Shown here in pieces: positions 34,062 to 44,059 of a stretch of 64,000 bases of DNA. Source of the DNA: Micromonospora mirobrigensis (GTDB lineage: Bacteria > Actinomycetota > Actinomycetes > Mycobacteriales > Micromonosporaceae); contig NZ_FMCX01000008.1 of the NCBI RefSeq assembly GCF_900091555.1, positions 214,174 to 278,173 on the forward strand. The letters run 5' to 3'. The notes below the pieces were generated by a model. The model did not search any database and had not been told where the DNA came from. It was given only the letters and a program-made list of their open reading frames with translations. How positions within the stretch are numbered: the first letter of the stretch is position 1; every line of letters begins with the position of its first letter. Made by a program: the position numbers and the translations under genes.

Positions 34062-34184
34062 CAAGGAGGGGAGTATTCCCCCGCGACGGAGTCGTCAGCA
34101 CGGTCGACCGCCAACCCCGGCACCCGACCCGGCTCCGCCGGTCAGCGGCCCACCTCGGGCCGCTGGCGGAAGAGACCTCCGACA
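34062..34184 (+). ncRNA. yybP-ykoY-like (manganese) riboswitch candidate
   Basis: P1 pairs ggagg (34065-34069) with cctcc (34176-34180). Directly inside P1 come the conserved ggagta (5' side) and ggaagagac (3' side), corresponding to the two Mn-binding loops of yybP-ykoY (consensus AAAGGGGAGUAG and GCAAGACCUUU). GC-rich helices fill the middle. The class is known to sit before terC-type genes, as here (85 bases upstream). The identification is by eye, so the middle helices are uncertain. Confidence 0.7.
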
Positions 34185-34269
34185 GTCACCAGAGTCAGCG
34201 TCGCCGCACGCCGTGCCGTCACTCGGCGTACCGTCGTGCCCGACGCCGCGTGTCTGCCGGAGGAATGGA

Positions 34270-35268
34270 TTGAACGTGTCCGGAATGGTGTGGGCGGGAA
34301 CCCTCGTCGCACTGACAGCGGTCCTGGTCGTCGACCTGTTGATCATCGGGCGCCGGCCCCACGAGCCGAGCGTGCGCGAGTCGAGCCTCTGGGTCGGCTT
34401 CTACGTCGGCCTGGCCCTGCTCTTCGGCGCCGGGCTGTGGCTCTTCTACGACGGTAGCGTCGCCGGCCAGTTCTACACCGGCTGGCTCACCGAGTACAGC
34501 CTCTCGGTGGACAACCTCTTCGTCTTCGTGATCATCATGGCCCGGTTCGCGGTGCCCCGGCAGTACCAGCAGAAGGTGCTGCTCATCGGCATCGTGCTGG
34601 CGCTGGTGATGCGCGGCGGCTTCATCGCCGCCGGCGCCGCCCTGATCTCGCAGTTCTCCTGGGTCTTCTACATCTTCGGCGCGTTCCTCATCTACACCGC
34701 GGTGAACCTGGCCCGGCAGGGCGAGCCGGACGAGGACGAGTTCACCGAGAACCTGCTGATCCGATGGAGCCGCAAGGCGCTGCCGCTGTCGAAGAGCTTC
34801 GACGGCGCGAAGCTGACCACGCACGAGGCGGGGAAGCGGCTCTTCACCCCGATGCTGATCGTCATGATCGCGATCGGCACCACCGACCTGATCTTCGCGC
34901 TCGACTCGATCCCGGCGATCTTCGGGATCACCCAGGAGCCGTACCTCGTCTTCACCGCGAACGTCTTCGCGTTGATGGGCCTGCGCCAGCTCTACTTCCT
35001 GCTCGGCGGGCTGCTCGACCGGCTGATCTACCTCAGCTATGGCCTCGCGGTGGTGCTCGGCTTCATCGGGGTGAAGCTGGTGCTGGAGGCGCTGGCCGAC
35101 AACAACCTGCCGTTCATCAACGGCGGGGAGCACGTCGGCTGGGCGCCGCACATCCCGATCTGGCTCTCGCTGCTGATCATCCTCGGCACCCTGCTGATCG
35201 CCACCGTGGCCAGCCTGGCCAAGTCCGCCCGGGACCGCCGCCGGGAGCTGGCCGAGGCGCGCCGCTGA
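34270..35268 (+). CDS. terC: TerC/Alx family membrane protein (Mn exporter-like)
   Basis: 332 residues, about nine membrane segments. TerC motifs are SVDNLFVFVIIMARFAVP (metal-site Asp-Asn) and GTTDLIFALDSIPAIFGITQ (second acidic motif), with NVFALMGLRQLYFLL. The family exports manganese or loads it into exoenzymes, and some members confer tellurite resistance. A TTG at 34270 is chosen because ggagg (34259-34263) then has a 6-base spacer and the product begins MNVSGMVW; GTG 34276 is an alternative. The upstream Mn riboswitch candidate agrees with the function. Confidence 0.9.
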   Translation: MNVSGMVWAGTLVALTAVLVVDLLIIGRRPHEPSVRESSLWVGFYVGLALLFGAGLWLFYDGSVAGQFYTGWLTEYSLSVDNLFVFVIIMARFAVPRQYQQKVLLIGIVLALVMRGGFIAAGAALISQFSWVFYIFGAFLIYTAVNLARQGEPDEDEFTENLLIRWSRKALPLSKSFDGAKLTTHEAGKRLFTPMLIVMIAIGTTDLIFALDSIPAIFGITQEPYLVFTANVFALMGLRQLYFLLGGLLDRLIYLSYGLAVVLGFIGVKLVLEALADNNLPFINGGEHVGWAPHIPIWLSLLIILGTLLIATVASLAKSARDRRRELAEARR

Positions 35269-35289
35269 CAGCGGCCCGGTAACCGTGCG

Positions 35290-35320
35290 AGGGCGTCCCG
35301 GCGTGGCCGGGGCGCCCTTT
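35290..35320 (+). terminator. Terminator between terC and the NlpC/P60 gene
   Basis: 13-bp arms (35290-35302, 35306-35318, one wobble), 3-base loop, ending in ttt. It lies between convergent genes and may serve both. Confidence 0.8.
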
Positions 35321-35340
35321 CGGGTACGCGCTGGACGGGG

Positions 35341-36243
35341 TCAGACCCGGGCGGCGCCGACCAGGGTGGCCAGCCGGTCGGCCGGGAGCGCCTCCTCCAC
35401 CACCCGGCGCTGGCGGTAGCAGGCGTGCAGCATCCGCCGCTCGCCGGTGACGATGCCGACGTGGTGGATGCGCCGGCCCGGCCGGGCGAAGAAGTACAGG
35501 TCGCCGGGGCGCTCCTCGCCGAGGCGTACCGGGGTGGTGGCCTGCGCCTGGTCGTACGCGTCGCGGGGCAGGACGACACCGTGCCGGCGCCAGGCCAGGT
35601 GCACCAGGCCGGAGCAGTCGATGCCGTGCGGGGTGAGGCCGCCCCAGACGTACGGGACGTCGCGCAGCCGACGGGCGACCGTCAGCGGGTCGGACGGGTC
35701 CGGGTGCCCGTCGGGCAGCGGCACCACGTCGGCCTCGGCGGCCCAGAGGGGGTCGGCGTGGCCGGGGGTGTGCAGCGGCAGCCGGCCGGCCACGGGCGGC
35801 CCGGCCGGGAGCAGCCGGGTGCCCAGGGTGGTCCCGGCGAGGGCCACCGACCCGTGGGCGTCCTCAAGCAGGTCGGTGGCGAGCGCGGCGACGGTGCACC
35901 GGGGTGACCGGTCGGCCTGCTGCGGCGTCGCGGTGAGCTGGGTGGCGGGCAGCCAGCCCGGATAGCCCCGCCGGTCCTGCTCGGGGGCGGGCTGCTCGAC
36001 GGCGACCACCCGGGCCCAGCCGTCGGGGCGCAGCTCGGTGACCAGCACCCGCTCGCCGAGGAGCAGCTGGCTGAGCACGCAGTCGCCGACGCGCTGCTCG
36101 GCGTCCATCCCGGCGATCCAGGCGGGGATGTCGGTGCGTGCCGCGAGGGCGGGACGGTCGATCGGGCGGACCGCCTCGGGTGCGGTCCACAGGGTGGCCG
36201 CCGCCACCCGGACGAGGGCCTCCCGGCCCGCTCGCAGCTCCAC
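35341..36243 (-). CDS. NlpC/P60 peptidase with SH3-type domains (YkfC-like)
   Basis: 300 residues. Two N-terminal SH3-like segments (about 1-75, ending WARVVAVEQPAPEQ, and 75-170) precede an NlpC/P60 domain: DVPYVWGGLTPHGIDCSGLVHLAW (split here; catalytic Cys in DCSG) and RRIHHVGIVTG (catalytic His). No signal peptide is visible, so it acts in the cytoplasm, as YkfC does on gamma-D-Glu-diamino acid peptides from recycled murein. GTG 36243 has gggag 6 bases upstream; GTG 36249 would abut that site. It is 57 bp downstream of the dipeptide epimerase on the same strand, which supports the role. Confidence 0.85.
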   Translation of the reverse strand: MELRAGREALVRVAAATLWTAPEAVRPIDRPALAARTDIPAWIAGMDAEQRVGDCVLSQLLLGERVLVTELRPDGWARVVAVEQPAPEQDRRGYPGWLPATQLTATPQQADRSPRCTVAALATDLLEDAHGSVALAGTTLGTRLLPAGPPVAGRLPLHTPGHADPLWAAEADVVPLPDGHPDPSDPLTVARRLRDVPYVWGGLTPHGIDCSGLVHLAWRRHGVVLPRDAYDQAQATTPVRLGEERPGDLYFFARPGRRIHHVGIVTGERRMLHACYRQRRVVEEALPADRLATLVGAARV

Positions 36244-36300
36244 GCGCACCTCCCGCTCACGTCGTCCCCGTGGCGACCCTATGAAAGAAAGCGCCAGGCT

Positions 36301-37398
36301 TCAACCACGGCGTTGCAGCTTTGCTTCAATGATGCCGGTGACCCCGAGCCCCGGCGCGTCCGGCAGCAGGACCGTGGCGCCGTCGTACCGGATGCCGCCG
36401 TGCACCGGCGACCAGGCCAGCCACCAGGCGGCGTCCAGGTCGGAGACGACCGTGGTGCCGTACGCGGCGACCAGGCTCGCCGCCGCCCCGACCCCGATCT
36501 GGCTCTCCATCATCGAACCGACCAGGGTGCCGATCCCGTGCGCCGCGGCCAGGTCGAGCAGGGTCCGGGCCGGGTGCAGCCCGCCGCACTTGGCCAGCTT
36601 CACGTTGACCAGGTCGGCGGCCCGGCGGCGGATCACCTCGACCAGGTCCCGCACCCCGAAGACCGACTCGTCGGCGAGGATCGGCACGGACACCCGGTCG
36701 CTGACCCACGCCAGCCCGTCCAGGTCCCAGCGGGCCACCGGCTGCTCGACCAGCTCGACGTCGAGCCCGGCGTCGGCGATGCCGTTGATCACCCGGACCG
36801 CCTCACGGGGCGTCCAGCCCTGGTTGGCGTCCAGCCGGATCCGCACCCCCGGGCCGACGGCGGTCCGCACGGCGCGGACCCGCTCCAGGTCGCCCGCGGC
36901 GTCCGTGCCCACCTTCAGCTTGAGCACCGAGAAACCCTCGGTGCGGCGTTGCCGGCCGGCCGCCGCCAGCTCCGCCGGGTCACCGGCGGCCAGGGTGACG
37001 TCCGTGGGCACCCGCATGGTGGTGCCACCCAGCAGCCGCACCAGGGGTACGCCGAGCCGCCGCGCGGCCAGGTCGTGCAGGGCGACGTCGACCGCCGCCT
37101 TGGCGGACTCGTTGCCGGCCACCGCCCGGGCCACCTCGGTGCAGCGGGAGACCAGGTCGTCGGCGTCCCGACCGGCGATCGACGGGCCGAGCACGTCCTG
37201 CACGCAGGCCTGGGCCCCGGTGACCGAGGAGCCGGTGACCTGCCACACCTGCGGCGCCTCCCCGAAGCCGGAGCGTCCCTCGTCGTCGGTCACCTCGACG
37301 ACCAGGGTCTCCACGGTGGTGGCCCGGCGCAGCGCGGTGACGAACGGGGTGTGCAAGGGGGCGGAAAGCCGGTGGGTGCGTACCGCGGCGATCGTCAT
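36301..37398 (-). CDS. L-Ala-D/L-Glu (dipeptide) epimerase, enolase superfamily
   Basis: 365 residues. Mandelate-racemase/enolase features: capping domain with LVVEVTDDEGRSGFGEAP, base lysines in LKLKVG, metal ligands in RLDANQGWTP, VELVEQPV and ILADESVFG, second base lysine in NVKLAKCGG. This set and the PQVWQVTGSSV region fit the YkfB/YcjG dipeptide epimerase group, which converts L-Ala-D-Glu to L-Ala-L-Glu. Other racemases of the fold are possible. ATG 37398 has AGGG 9 bases upstream; GTG 37407 is an alternative. It forms an operon with the NlpC/P60 gene. Confidence 0.85.
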   Translation of the reverse strand: MTIAAVRTHRLSAPLHTPFVTALRRATTVETLVVEVTDDEGRSGFGEAPQVWQVTGSSVTGAQACVQDVLGPSIAGRDADDLVSRCTEVARAVAGNESAKAAVDVALHDLAARRLGVPLVRLLGGTTMRVPTDVTLAAGDPAELAAAGRQRRTEGFSVLKLKVGTDAAGDLERVRAVRTAVGPGVRIRLDANQGWTPREAVRVINGIADAGLDVELVEQPVARWDLDGLAWVSDRVSVPILADESVFGVRDLVEVIRRRAADLVNVKLAKCGGLHPARTLLDLAAAHGIGTLVGSMMESQIGVGAAASLVAAYGTTVVSDLDAAWWLAWSPVHGGIRYDGATVLLPDAPGLGVTGIIEAKLQRRG

Positions 37399-37442
37399 GT
37401 CGGGCACCCTATACGCAGGGCAGCCGGGACAGGAGAGCGTCG

Positions 37443-38240
37443 ATGACCGTACGGGACTGGGAACTGGTGGGCGCGCCGAACGCGCGGGACCTCGGCGGCC
37501 TGGTGGGCGCCGGCGGGCGGCGGGTGCGGGCCGGCCGGTTGATCCGGACGCCCGCGCTGGGCCGGCTCACCGACGAGGACCTGCCGGTGCTGGGCAAGCT
37601 GGACGCGGCCTGCGTGGTGGACCTGCGGGACGCCTCCGAGATCGACGTCGCCCCGCCGGACCGGCTGGTCGGCGAGCCCCGGTTGGTGCACCTGCCGGTG
37701 CACGACCCGGCCCACCCGGTCTTCACGTACGTCTCGGCGGTGCTGCTCGGACACGACCTGGCCGCGTACGACGAGTTGGCCGCGCAGGGAACGCCGGCGG
37801 CGATGGCGGCGATCTACCGCTGGTTCGTCACCGGGACCTCGGCCCGGGCGGGTTTCGGGGCGGCGGTCCGGCTGGCGGCGGAGCCGGGGAACCTACCCCT
37901 GGTGTTCCACTGCTCGGCGGGCAAGGACCGCACCGGTTGGCTGGCCGTGGTGCTGCTGACCGCCCTCGGCGTGGACGAGGCGGTGGTGCGGGCGGACTAC
38001 CTGCGCAACAACGAGTTGACGGCCAGCCTGCGGGAGGTGCTGCTGCAGGCGTTGGGGCGGCGGCACCCGGGGCTGGACCCGGAGACGGTGCGCCCGGTGC
38101 TGGAGGTGCGCCCGGAGTACCTGGACGCGGCGTACGACGAGGTGCGGCGGGTGCACGGCTCGTTCGAGGCGTACCTGCGTGACGGGTTGAGGGTGGACGC
38201 CGCGACGGTGGCGGCGCTGCGGGAGAACCTGCTGGACTGA
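37443..38240 (+). CDS. Tyrosine-type protein phosphatase (PtpB/IphP-like)
   Basis: 265 residues. The P-loop HCSAGKDRTGW at about 155-165 holds the nucleophilic Cys and Arg. The N-terminal NARDLGGLVGAGGRRVRAGRL and VVDLRDASEID are typical of the DUF5110-free PtpB/IphP group that includes M. tuberculosis PtpB. It would dephosphorylate Tyr, Ser/Thr or phosphoinositide substrates. No signal peptide. Divergent from the epimerase gene, with only 44 bp between start codons; a tatacg -10-like sequence is in that gap. Confidence 0.87.
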   Translation: MTVRDWELVGAPNARDLGGLVGAGGRRVRAGRLIRTPALGRLTDEDLPVLGKLDAACVVDLRDASEIDVAPPDRLVGEPRLVHLPVHDPAHPVFTYVSAVLLGHDLAAYDELAAQGTPAAMAAIYRWFVTGTSARAGFGAAVRLAAEPGNLPLVFHCSAGKDRTGWLAVVLLTALGVDEAVVRADYLRNNELTASLREVLLQALGRRHPGLDPETVRPVLEVRPEYLDAAYDEVRRVHGSFEAYLRDGLRVDAATVAALRENLLD

Positions 38241-38248
38241 ACCGGTCG

Positions 38249-38321
38249 CGGGTCGCCCCGGGCCCGGACTCCGGGGCGACCCGACGGGCGGGCCGGCGGC
38301 GGTGTGCCGTCGCCGGCCCGC
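38249..38321. terminator. Two consecutive hairpins between convergent genes
   Basis: Hairpin 1: perfect 13-bp arms 38249-38261 and 38271-38283. Hairpin 2: perfect 11-bp arms 38288-38298 and 38311-38321. They end 4 bases before the GH5 stop codon and probably terminate both genes. Confidence 0.8.
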
Positions 38322-38325
38322 GGCC

Positions 38326-40566
38326 TCAGGCGACCGTGACGTTGTCGACGTAGACGGCGGAGCCGCCGCTACTGTCGGCGGGGGAGACCACCTGGACGCC
38401 GACCTCCCGGACGTCGCCGAGGTCGGCCAGGCCGGTCAGGTCCAGGGTCAGCGTCGACCCGGCGGTGGTGAGGGGCTGCGGGCCGCCGTCGTGCCAGGCC
38501 CACGACGGGCCGGTCTTGACGTACACCTTGACCTGGACGCCGCCGCCGGCGTTGCCCCAGGCGGCGAGCTTGGCCGACAGGCGCAGGCTGCCGCGGCCGG
38601 AGAGGTTCAGCGCGCCGGTGCGGGCCAGGTACGCCGTGCGCGCCCCGAGGGTCAGGTCGGCCTTGACGGACTGCCGGCCGGAGGTGGCCCAGTCGGTGAC
38701 CGCCCACGGTCCACCGGCGACTCCGGTGCCGCTCCAACCGTCGACGCCGGACTCGAAGTCGTACAGGGTGGTGCCGATGGAGGTGCCCTCGCCGATCTTC
38801 AACGCGGCGGAGGCGGGCCCACCGACGCCGTCGGCGGTGTATCCGGTGACCTGGTACCAGGCGGCGGTGCCGGGTGCGGTGGTGTCGGTCCAGGGGGTGT
38901 CGTTGTCGGAGGCGCACCGGTCGCAGATGGTGGTCCATGGTCCGTCCGCCCCGGTGGTGGAGCGGCGGACGGTGTAACGGGCGGCGGTGGTGGAGCCGCG
39001 CCAGGCCAGCGCGACCCCGCCGCCGGTGCGCTGGGCGGTGGTCAGCCGGGGGGCGCCGGGCGCCGGCACGGGGGGTACGGCCCGGCCGCTCATCGCGTAC
39101 TGGAAGCGGCGGATGGCGTCGGCGCGACCGCGCATCGTGGCGTCGTCGCCGGGATAGTGCAGGGTGTAGCCGTCGTTGTGCTGCACGTACCCGAAGTCGT
39201 CGCGGTGCGGGAAGATCTGCCAGAACAGCGCCCCGGTGACGTTGCCGTCGCCGGTGAGCGGGTCGAGCTTGGCGCTGGTGACGTCGGTGGAGCCGTACTC
39301 GCCGGCCAGGTAGACCTTGCCGTGCGAGGTGATGTCGCGGGCGTCGTTGCGGATCTGGTCGGCGGAGTTGAACGGGTAGTAGTGGGCGTCGACGATGTCG
39401 ACCTCGTCCACGCCGTACTCCTGGCCGCTCCAGTGCGAGGCGACCAGGGTGCGGGGGGAGAGTTGCTTGAGGTGCGCGGAGATGGTCCGGATCCAGGTGG
39501 TGTTCACGCCGGTCAGTTCGTTGCCCAGCTCCCAGGCCAGGACGGCCGGTTCGTCCTTGAAGGCGGTGCCGGTGTACGGGTTGACGTGGTTGAGCAGGTG
39601 GTCGATGTAGGTCTCGAACGCGGCGATCGCCCGGGGGTCGGTGTAGAAGGCGTCCTCGGGCAGGCCGAGCCAGTCGGTGAAGTCGTGCCGTCCGCCGTGG
39701 TACCAGTGCCAGTTGTCGGTCAGCGGCACGACGAGGTGCAGGCCGCGGGAGCGGGCGGCGGCGACGGCGTGGTCGATGGTGGCGAAGGCCTGGTCGTTGA
39801 ACTGGCCGAGCTTCGGCTCCAGGGTCAGCGGGTGGGCGGTGGAGATGCCCAGGGTGTGCGAGCGGACGACGGTGGCGCCCATCGCCTTGGCGGTGTCCAG
39901 GCCGTCGTCGATGCGGAAGGTGCTCGGGTAGGCGATGCCGCCGACGTTCTCGTCGAGGCCGAGCCAGCTGAGGTTGACCCCGCCGAAGCGGAACGGTGCG
40001 CCGTCGAGCAGGAGTCGGGTGCCCTGGCGGGTCACCCGGCCGATCCCGGGCGGGTCGGTGGGGGTGGGGTCGCCGGTCGGGGTCGGGGTCGGGCTGACGG
40101 TGGGGTCGACCGTCGGCGTGGGGGTGGGGCTGGCCGGCGGGGTGCTGGTGGTGGGGCCGGTGCAGGGCGCGCCGTTGAGGGTGAACGCGGTGGGTGCCGG
40201 GTTGCCGCCGCTGTAGGTGAGGCTGAAGCCGGTGCCGACCGAGGCGCCCTCGGCGACGGTGGCGTTCCAGTCGGCGTTGCGGACGGTGACCGCGGCGCCG
40301 GACTGCTGGTAGGTGCCGTTCCAGCCGGAGGTGACCTGCTGGTTGCCGGGGAAGGTCCAGCCGAGGGTCCAGCCGGTGAGGGTGGTGCCGTGGTTGGTGA
40401 CGGTGACCTCGACGGTGGCGCCGCCGCCCCAGTCGTTGGTGGGTCGGTAGGTGACGGTGCAGCCGCCGGTGGCGGCGTGTGCGGCGGGGAGCGCGACGAG
40501 GGCGCCCGCCACCAGGGCGGTGGCGCAGGCGACGGCGAGTGGGCGGGACCGGGCGTGGAGTGGCAT
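38326..40566 (-). CDS. Secreted CBM2-GH5 glycoside hydrolase (mannanase/cellulase type)
   Basis: 746 residues. Signal peptide to about 33 (ALPAAHA cleavage), complete CBM2 (about 36-139, CTVTYRPTNDWGGGATVEV to NGAPC), Pro/Thr linker (140-175), GH5 domain (about 176-500) with acid/base Glu in VLAWELGNELTG (about 345) and nucleophile region YLAGEYGS (about 422). A fibronectin-III-like module (about 505-590) and a C-terminal beta-sandwich, probably another carbohydrate-binding module, follow. GNEL and the loops resemble GH5_7 beta-mannanases; endoglucanase is the alternative. The ATG has gaggaga upstream. A promoter with operator is described separately. Confidence 0.9.
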   Translation of the reverse strand: MPLHARSRPLAVACATALVAGALVALPAAHAATGGCTVTYRPTNDWGGGATVEVTVTNHGTTLTGWTLGWTFPGNQQVTSGWNGTYQQSGAAVTVRNADWNATVAEGASVGTGFSLTYSGGNPAPTAFTLNGAPCTGPTTSTPPASPTPTPTVDPTVSPTPTPTGDPTPTDPPGIGRVTRQGTRLLLDGAPFRFGGVNLSWLGLDENVGGIAYPSTFRIDDGLDTAKAMGATVVRSHTLGISTAHPLTLEPKLGQFNDQAFATIDHAVAAARSRGLHLVVPLTDNWHWYHGGRHDFTDWLGLPEDAFYTDPRAIAAFETYIDHLLNHVNPYTGTAFKDEPAVLAWELGNELTGVNTTWIRTISAHLKQLSPRTLVASHWSGQEYGVDEVDIVDAHYYPFNSADQIRNDARDITSHGKVYLAGEYGSTDVTSAKLDPLTGDGNVTGALFWQIFPHRDDFGYVQHNDGYTLHYPGDDATMRGRADAIRRFQYAMSGRAVPPVPAPGAPRLTTAQRTGGGVALAWRGSTTAARYTVRRSTTGADGPWTTICDRCASDNDTPWTDTTAPGTAAWYQVTGYTADGVGGPASAALKIGEGTSIGTTLYDFESGVDGWSGTGVAGGPWAVTDWATSGRQSVKADLTLGARTAYLARTGALNLSGRGSLRLSAKLAAWGNAGGGVQVKVYVKTGPSWAWHDGGPQPLTTAGSTLTLDLTGLADLGDVREVGVQVVSPADSSGGSAVYVDNVTVA

Positions 40567-40610
40567 CGGGGGTTCTCCTCGCGGGTGCGCGGCGACGGAG
40601 CGCAGCGCTG

Positions 40611-40620
40611 AATCGGTTAA
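40611..40620. promoter_or_regulatory. Second operator-like site in the GH5 leader
   Basis: aatcggttaa, one base different from the palindrome aaccggttaa in the promoter spacer, 45 bases upstream of the GH5 start codon. Likely a second site for the same repressor. Confidence 0.4.
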
Positions 40621-40767
40621 GGCGAGCTGGCCCGCGTGGCGGCGGTGCCGACGCGGGGCCGCGCTCGCCCGGCAGAGCCGAAAGACTCTCAGCTCTCTGG
40701 GGTGCGCGGAGCTGCCCGGGCGCCGCGCGGCCGTCGTCCACCGGCTCACGGCGCGACGGCGACACCG

Positions 40768-40797
40768 ATGCTAGGTATGAACCGGTTAAGTAGTCAA
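40768..40797 (-). promoter_or_regulatory. GH5 promoter with palindromic operator in the spacer
   Basis: On the minus strand: TTGACT (40797-40792), 18 bases, TAGCAT (40773-40768). The spacer contains aaccggtt (40780-40787) within cttaaccggttc, an exact palindrome typical of LacI-type sugar repressors. Transcript start near 40760 gives a leader of about 195 bases. Confidence 0.65.
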
Positions 40798-40828
40798 TCC
40801 CTGCACGGAACGTGAGGGCTCGGCGCGT

Positions 40829-41695
40829 TCAGCCCGGCAGGTCGTGCCGGGCCGCCCAGACCCGGGCCGAGACGTCCGCGATCAGCCGGCAGGCGTCGTC
40901 CTCCACCTCGTCACCGCTCGGGCCGCCGTCGGCCAGGTCGGTGGTGGTGCAGACGACGATGACGTAGGGCGGGGCGTCGTCCGGGAAGACCACGCCGGCG
41001 CCGTGCCGGACCCCGCGTACCCAACCGTTCTTGTGCGCGATCCGGGTGCCCTCGGGCAGCCCGGAGGCGATGTCCTCGCGGAACTCCTGGGCGCAGAGCA
41101 CGTCGAGCATGGCCGCGCAGCCGGCCGGCGAGGCCAGCGGGCCGGGCCGATGCGCACCCAGCGCCACCGCGCCGAGCAGGGCGGCGAGGTCGGCGGCGGT
41201 GACCGGGTTGGTGATGCCGGCCTCCCGGGCGGCGAAGTCCTCGATGCCCCGGCCGGTGGCGCTGTGCCGGGCCCCGCCGAGCGTCCATGCCTGCGCCACC
41301 GCCGGCAGGCCGACCAGGCCCAGCACGATGTTGGTGGCGAGGTTGCTGGACCGGACGATCATGCGCTCGGCGAGCCAGCGCGGCGGGGCGGTGCCGCCGA
41401 CCCGCTCCCAGACCGCCTCGTCGTTGTCGTAGTCGCGGTCGCAGCCGAAGCGGGGCGCGCCGGGCAGGGCCGAGTCGAACTCGTTGACCACCGGGATCGG
41501 GGTGTCCAGGTCCAGCCGGCCGGCCTCGGCGGCGCGGTGCAGGGCGACCAGCACGGCCACCTTCATGGTGCTGGCCGCGTAGTGGGTGGCGTCGGGCAGT
41601 CGGGTCCAGGCGGGCGGGGCGCCGGGACGACCCACGTACGCCGAGACGGTGCCGGGGACCTTGTCCAGGTGCGCGTCGAGTTCCGCCCAGATCAT
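40829..41695 (-). CDS. Class A beta-lactamase-like serine hydrolase
   Basis: 288 residues. Serine-hydrolase motifs are SxxK in YAASTMKVAV (Ser42, Lys45), SxN in VRSSNLATN, and a KTG-like HKNGW near 214. No signal peptide is visible, so it is either cytoplasmic or starts further upstream. Whether it hydrolyses beta-lactams is doubtful: many actinobacterial members act on other substrates. ATG 41695 is listed; family similarity begins directly after. It lies downstream of typA, separated by a terminator hairpin. Confidence 0.82.
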   Translation of the reverse strand: MIWAELDAHLDKVPGTVSAYVGRPGAPPAWTRLPDATHYAASTMKVAVLVALHRAAEAGRLDLDTPIPVVNEFDSALPGAPRFGCDRDYDNDEAVWERVGGTAPPRWLAERMIVRSSNLATNIVLGLVGLPAVAQAWTLGGARHSATGRGIEDFAAREAGITNPVTAADLAALLGAVALGAHRPGPLASPAGCAAMLDVLCAQEFREDIASGLPEGTRIAHKNGWVRGVRHGAGVVFPDDAPPYVIVVCTTTDLADGGPSGDEVEDDACRLIADVSARVWAARHDLPG

Positions 41696-41729
41696 GTCCG
41701 GAACGGTAACCCACCCGCGGCCGGTACGA

Positions 41730-41766
41730 CGGAGCCCGGGCCGCCGTGGAGGCGGTCCGGGCTCCG
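41730..41766 (-). terminator. Terminator after typA
   Basis: 16-bp arms (41730-41745 and 41751-41766, one wobble) with loop gtgga, 15 bases past the typA stop codon on the minus strand. Confidence 0.8.
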
Positions 41767-41781
41767 GTGGTACGCGGTGGG

Positions 41782-43650
<1,869 letters not shown>

Positions 43651-44059
43651 ACCCTCCATACTCCTGTCTGCGGTTGCCGGTGCGCGGGCCGGGGTCGTCC
43701 CCCGGACGCGTCCGGATCTGAGTCGAAGCTGCTGTTCCGACCGATTTCACGCCCAGGCCCCTGCCATCCCCGCCGCCCCACCGGCGGCGACTGTCGGTCG
43801 CGGTGGGACCTGCGTTGATCTCGGCTCGCGTACGCCGGGCGGGCGCGCCTGCTGCTGGTCGGCTTCCTAGCGTACGCGGCGGCTCCGCGGCCCGGGTCGG
43901 CGCTGCGGCCCCACCACCGGTGTGGTGACCGGTGACACACGTTCCGGCAGCTCACGGGTGGCCCCGATCGCCGGGGCCGGACCCTCCCGGCGTGCGCGGG
44001 GCCCCCCGCACGGCCATTGCACTGCTACGGTCCGTCGGGACGACGGGGGAGGAGTCGGC

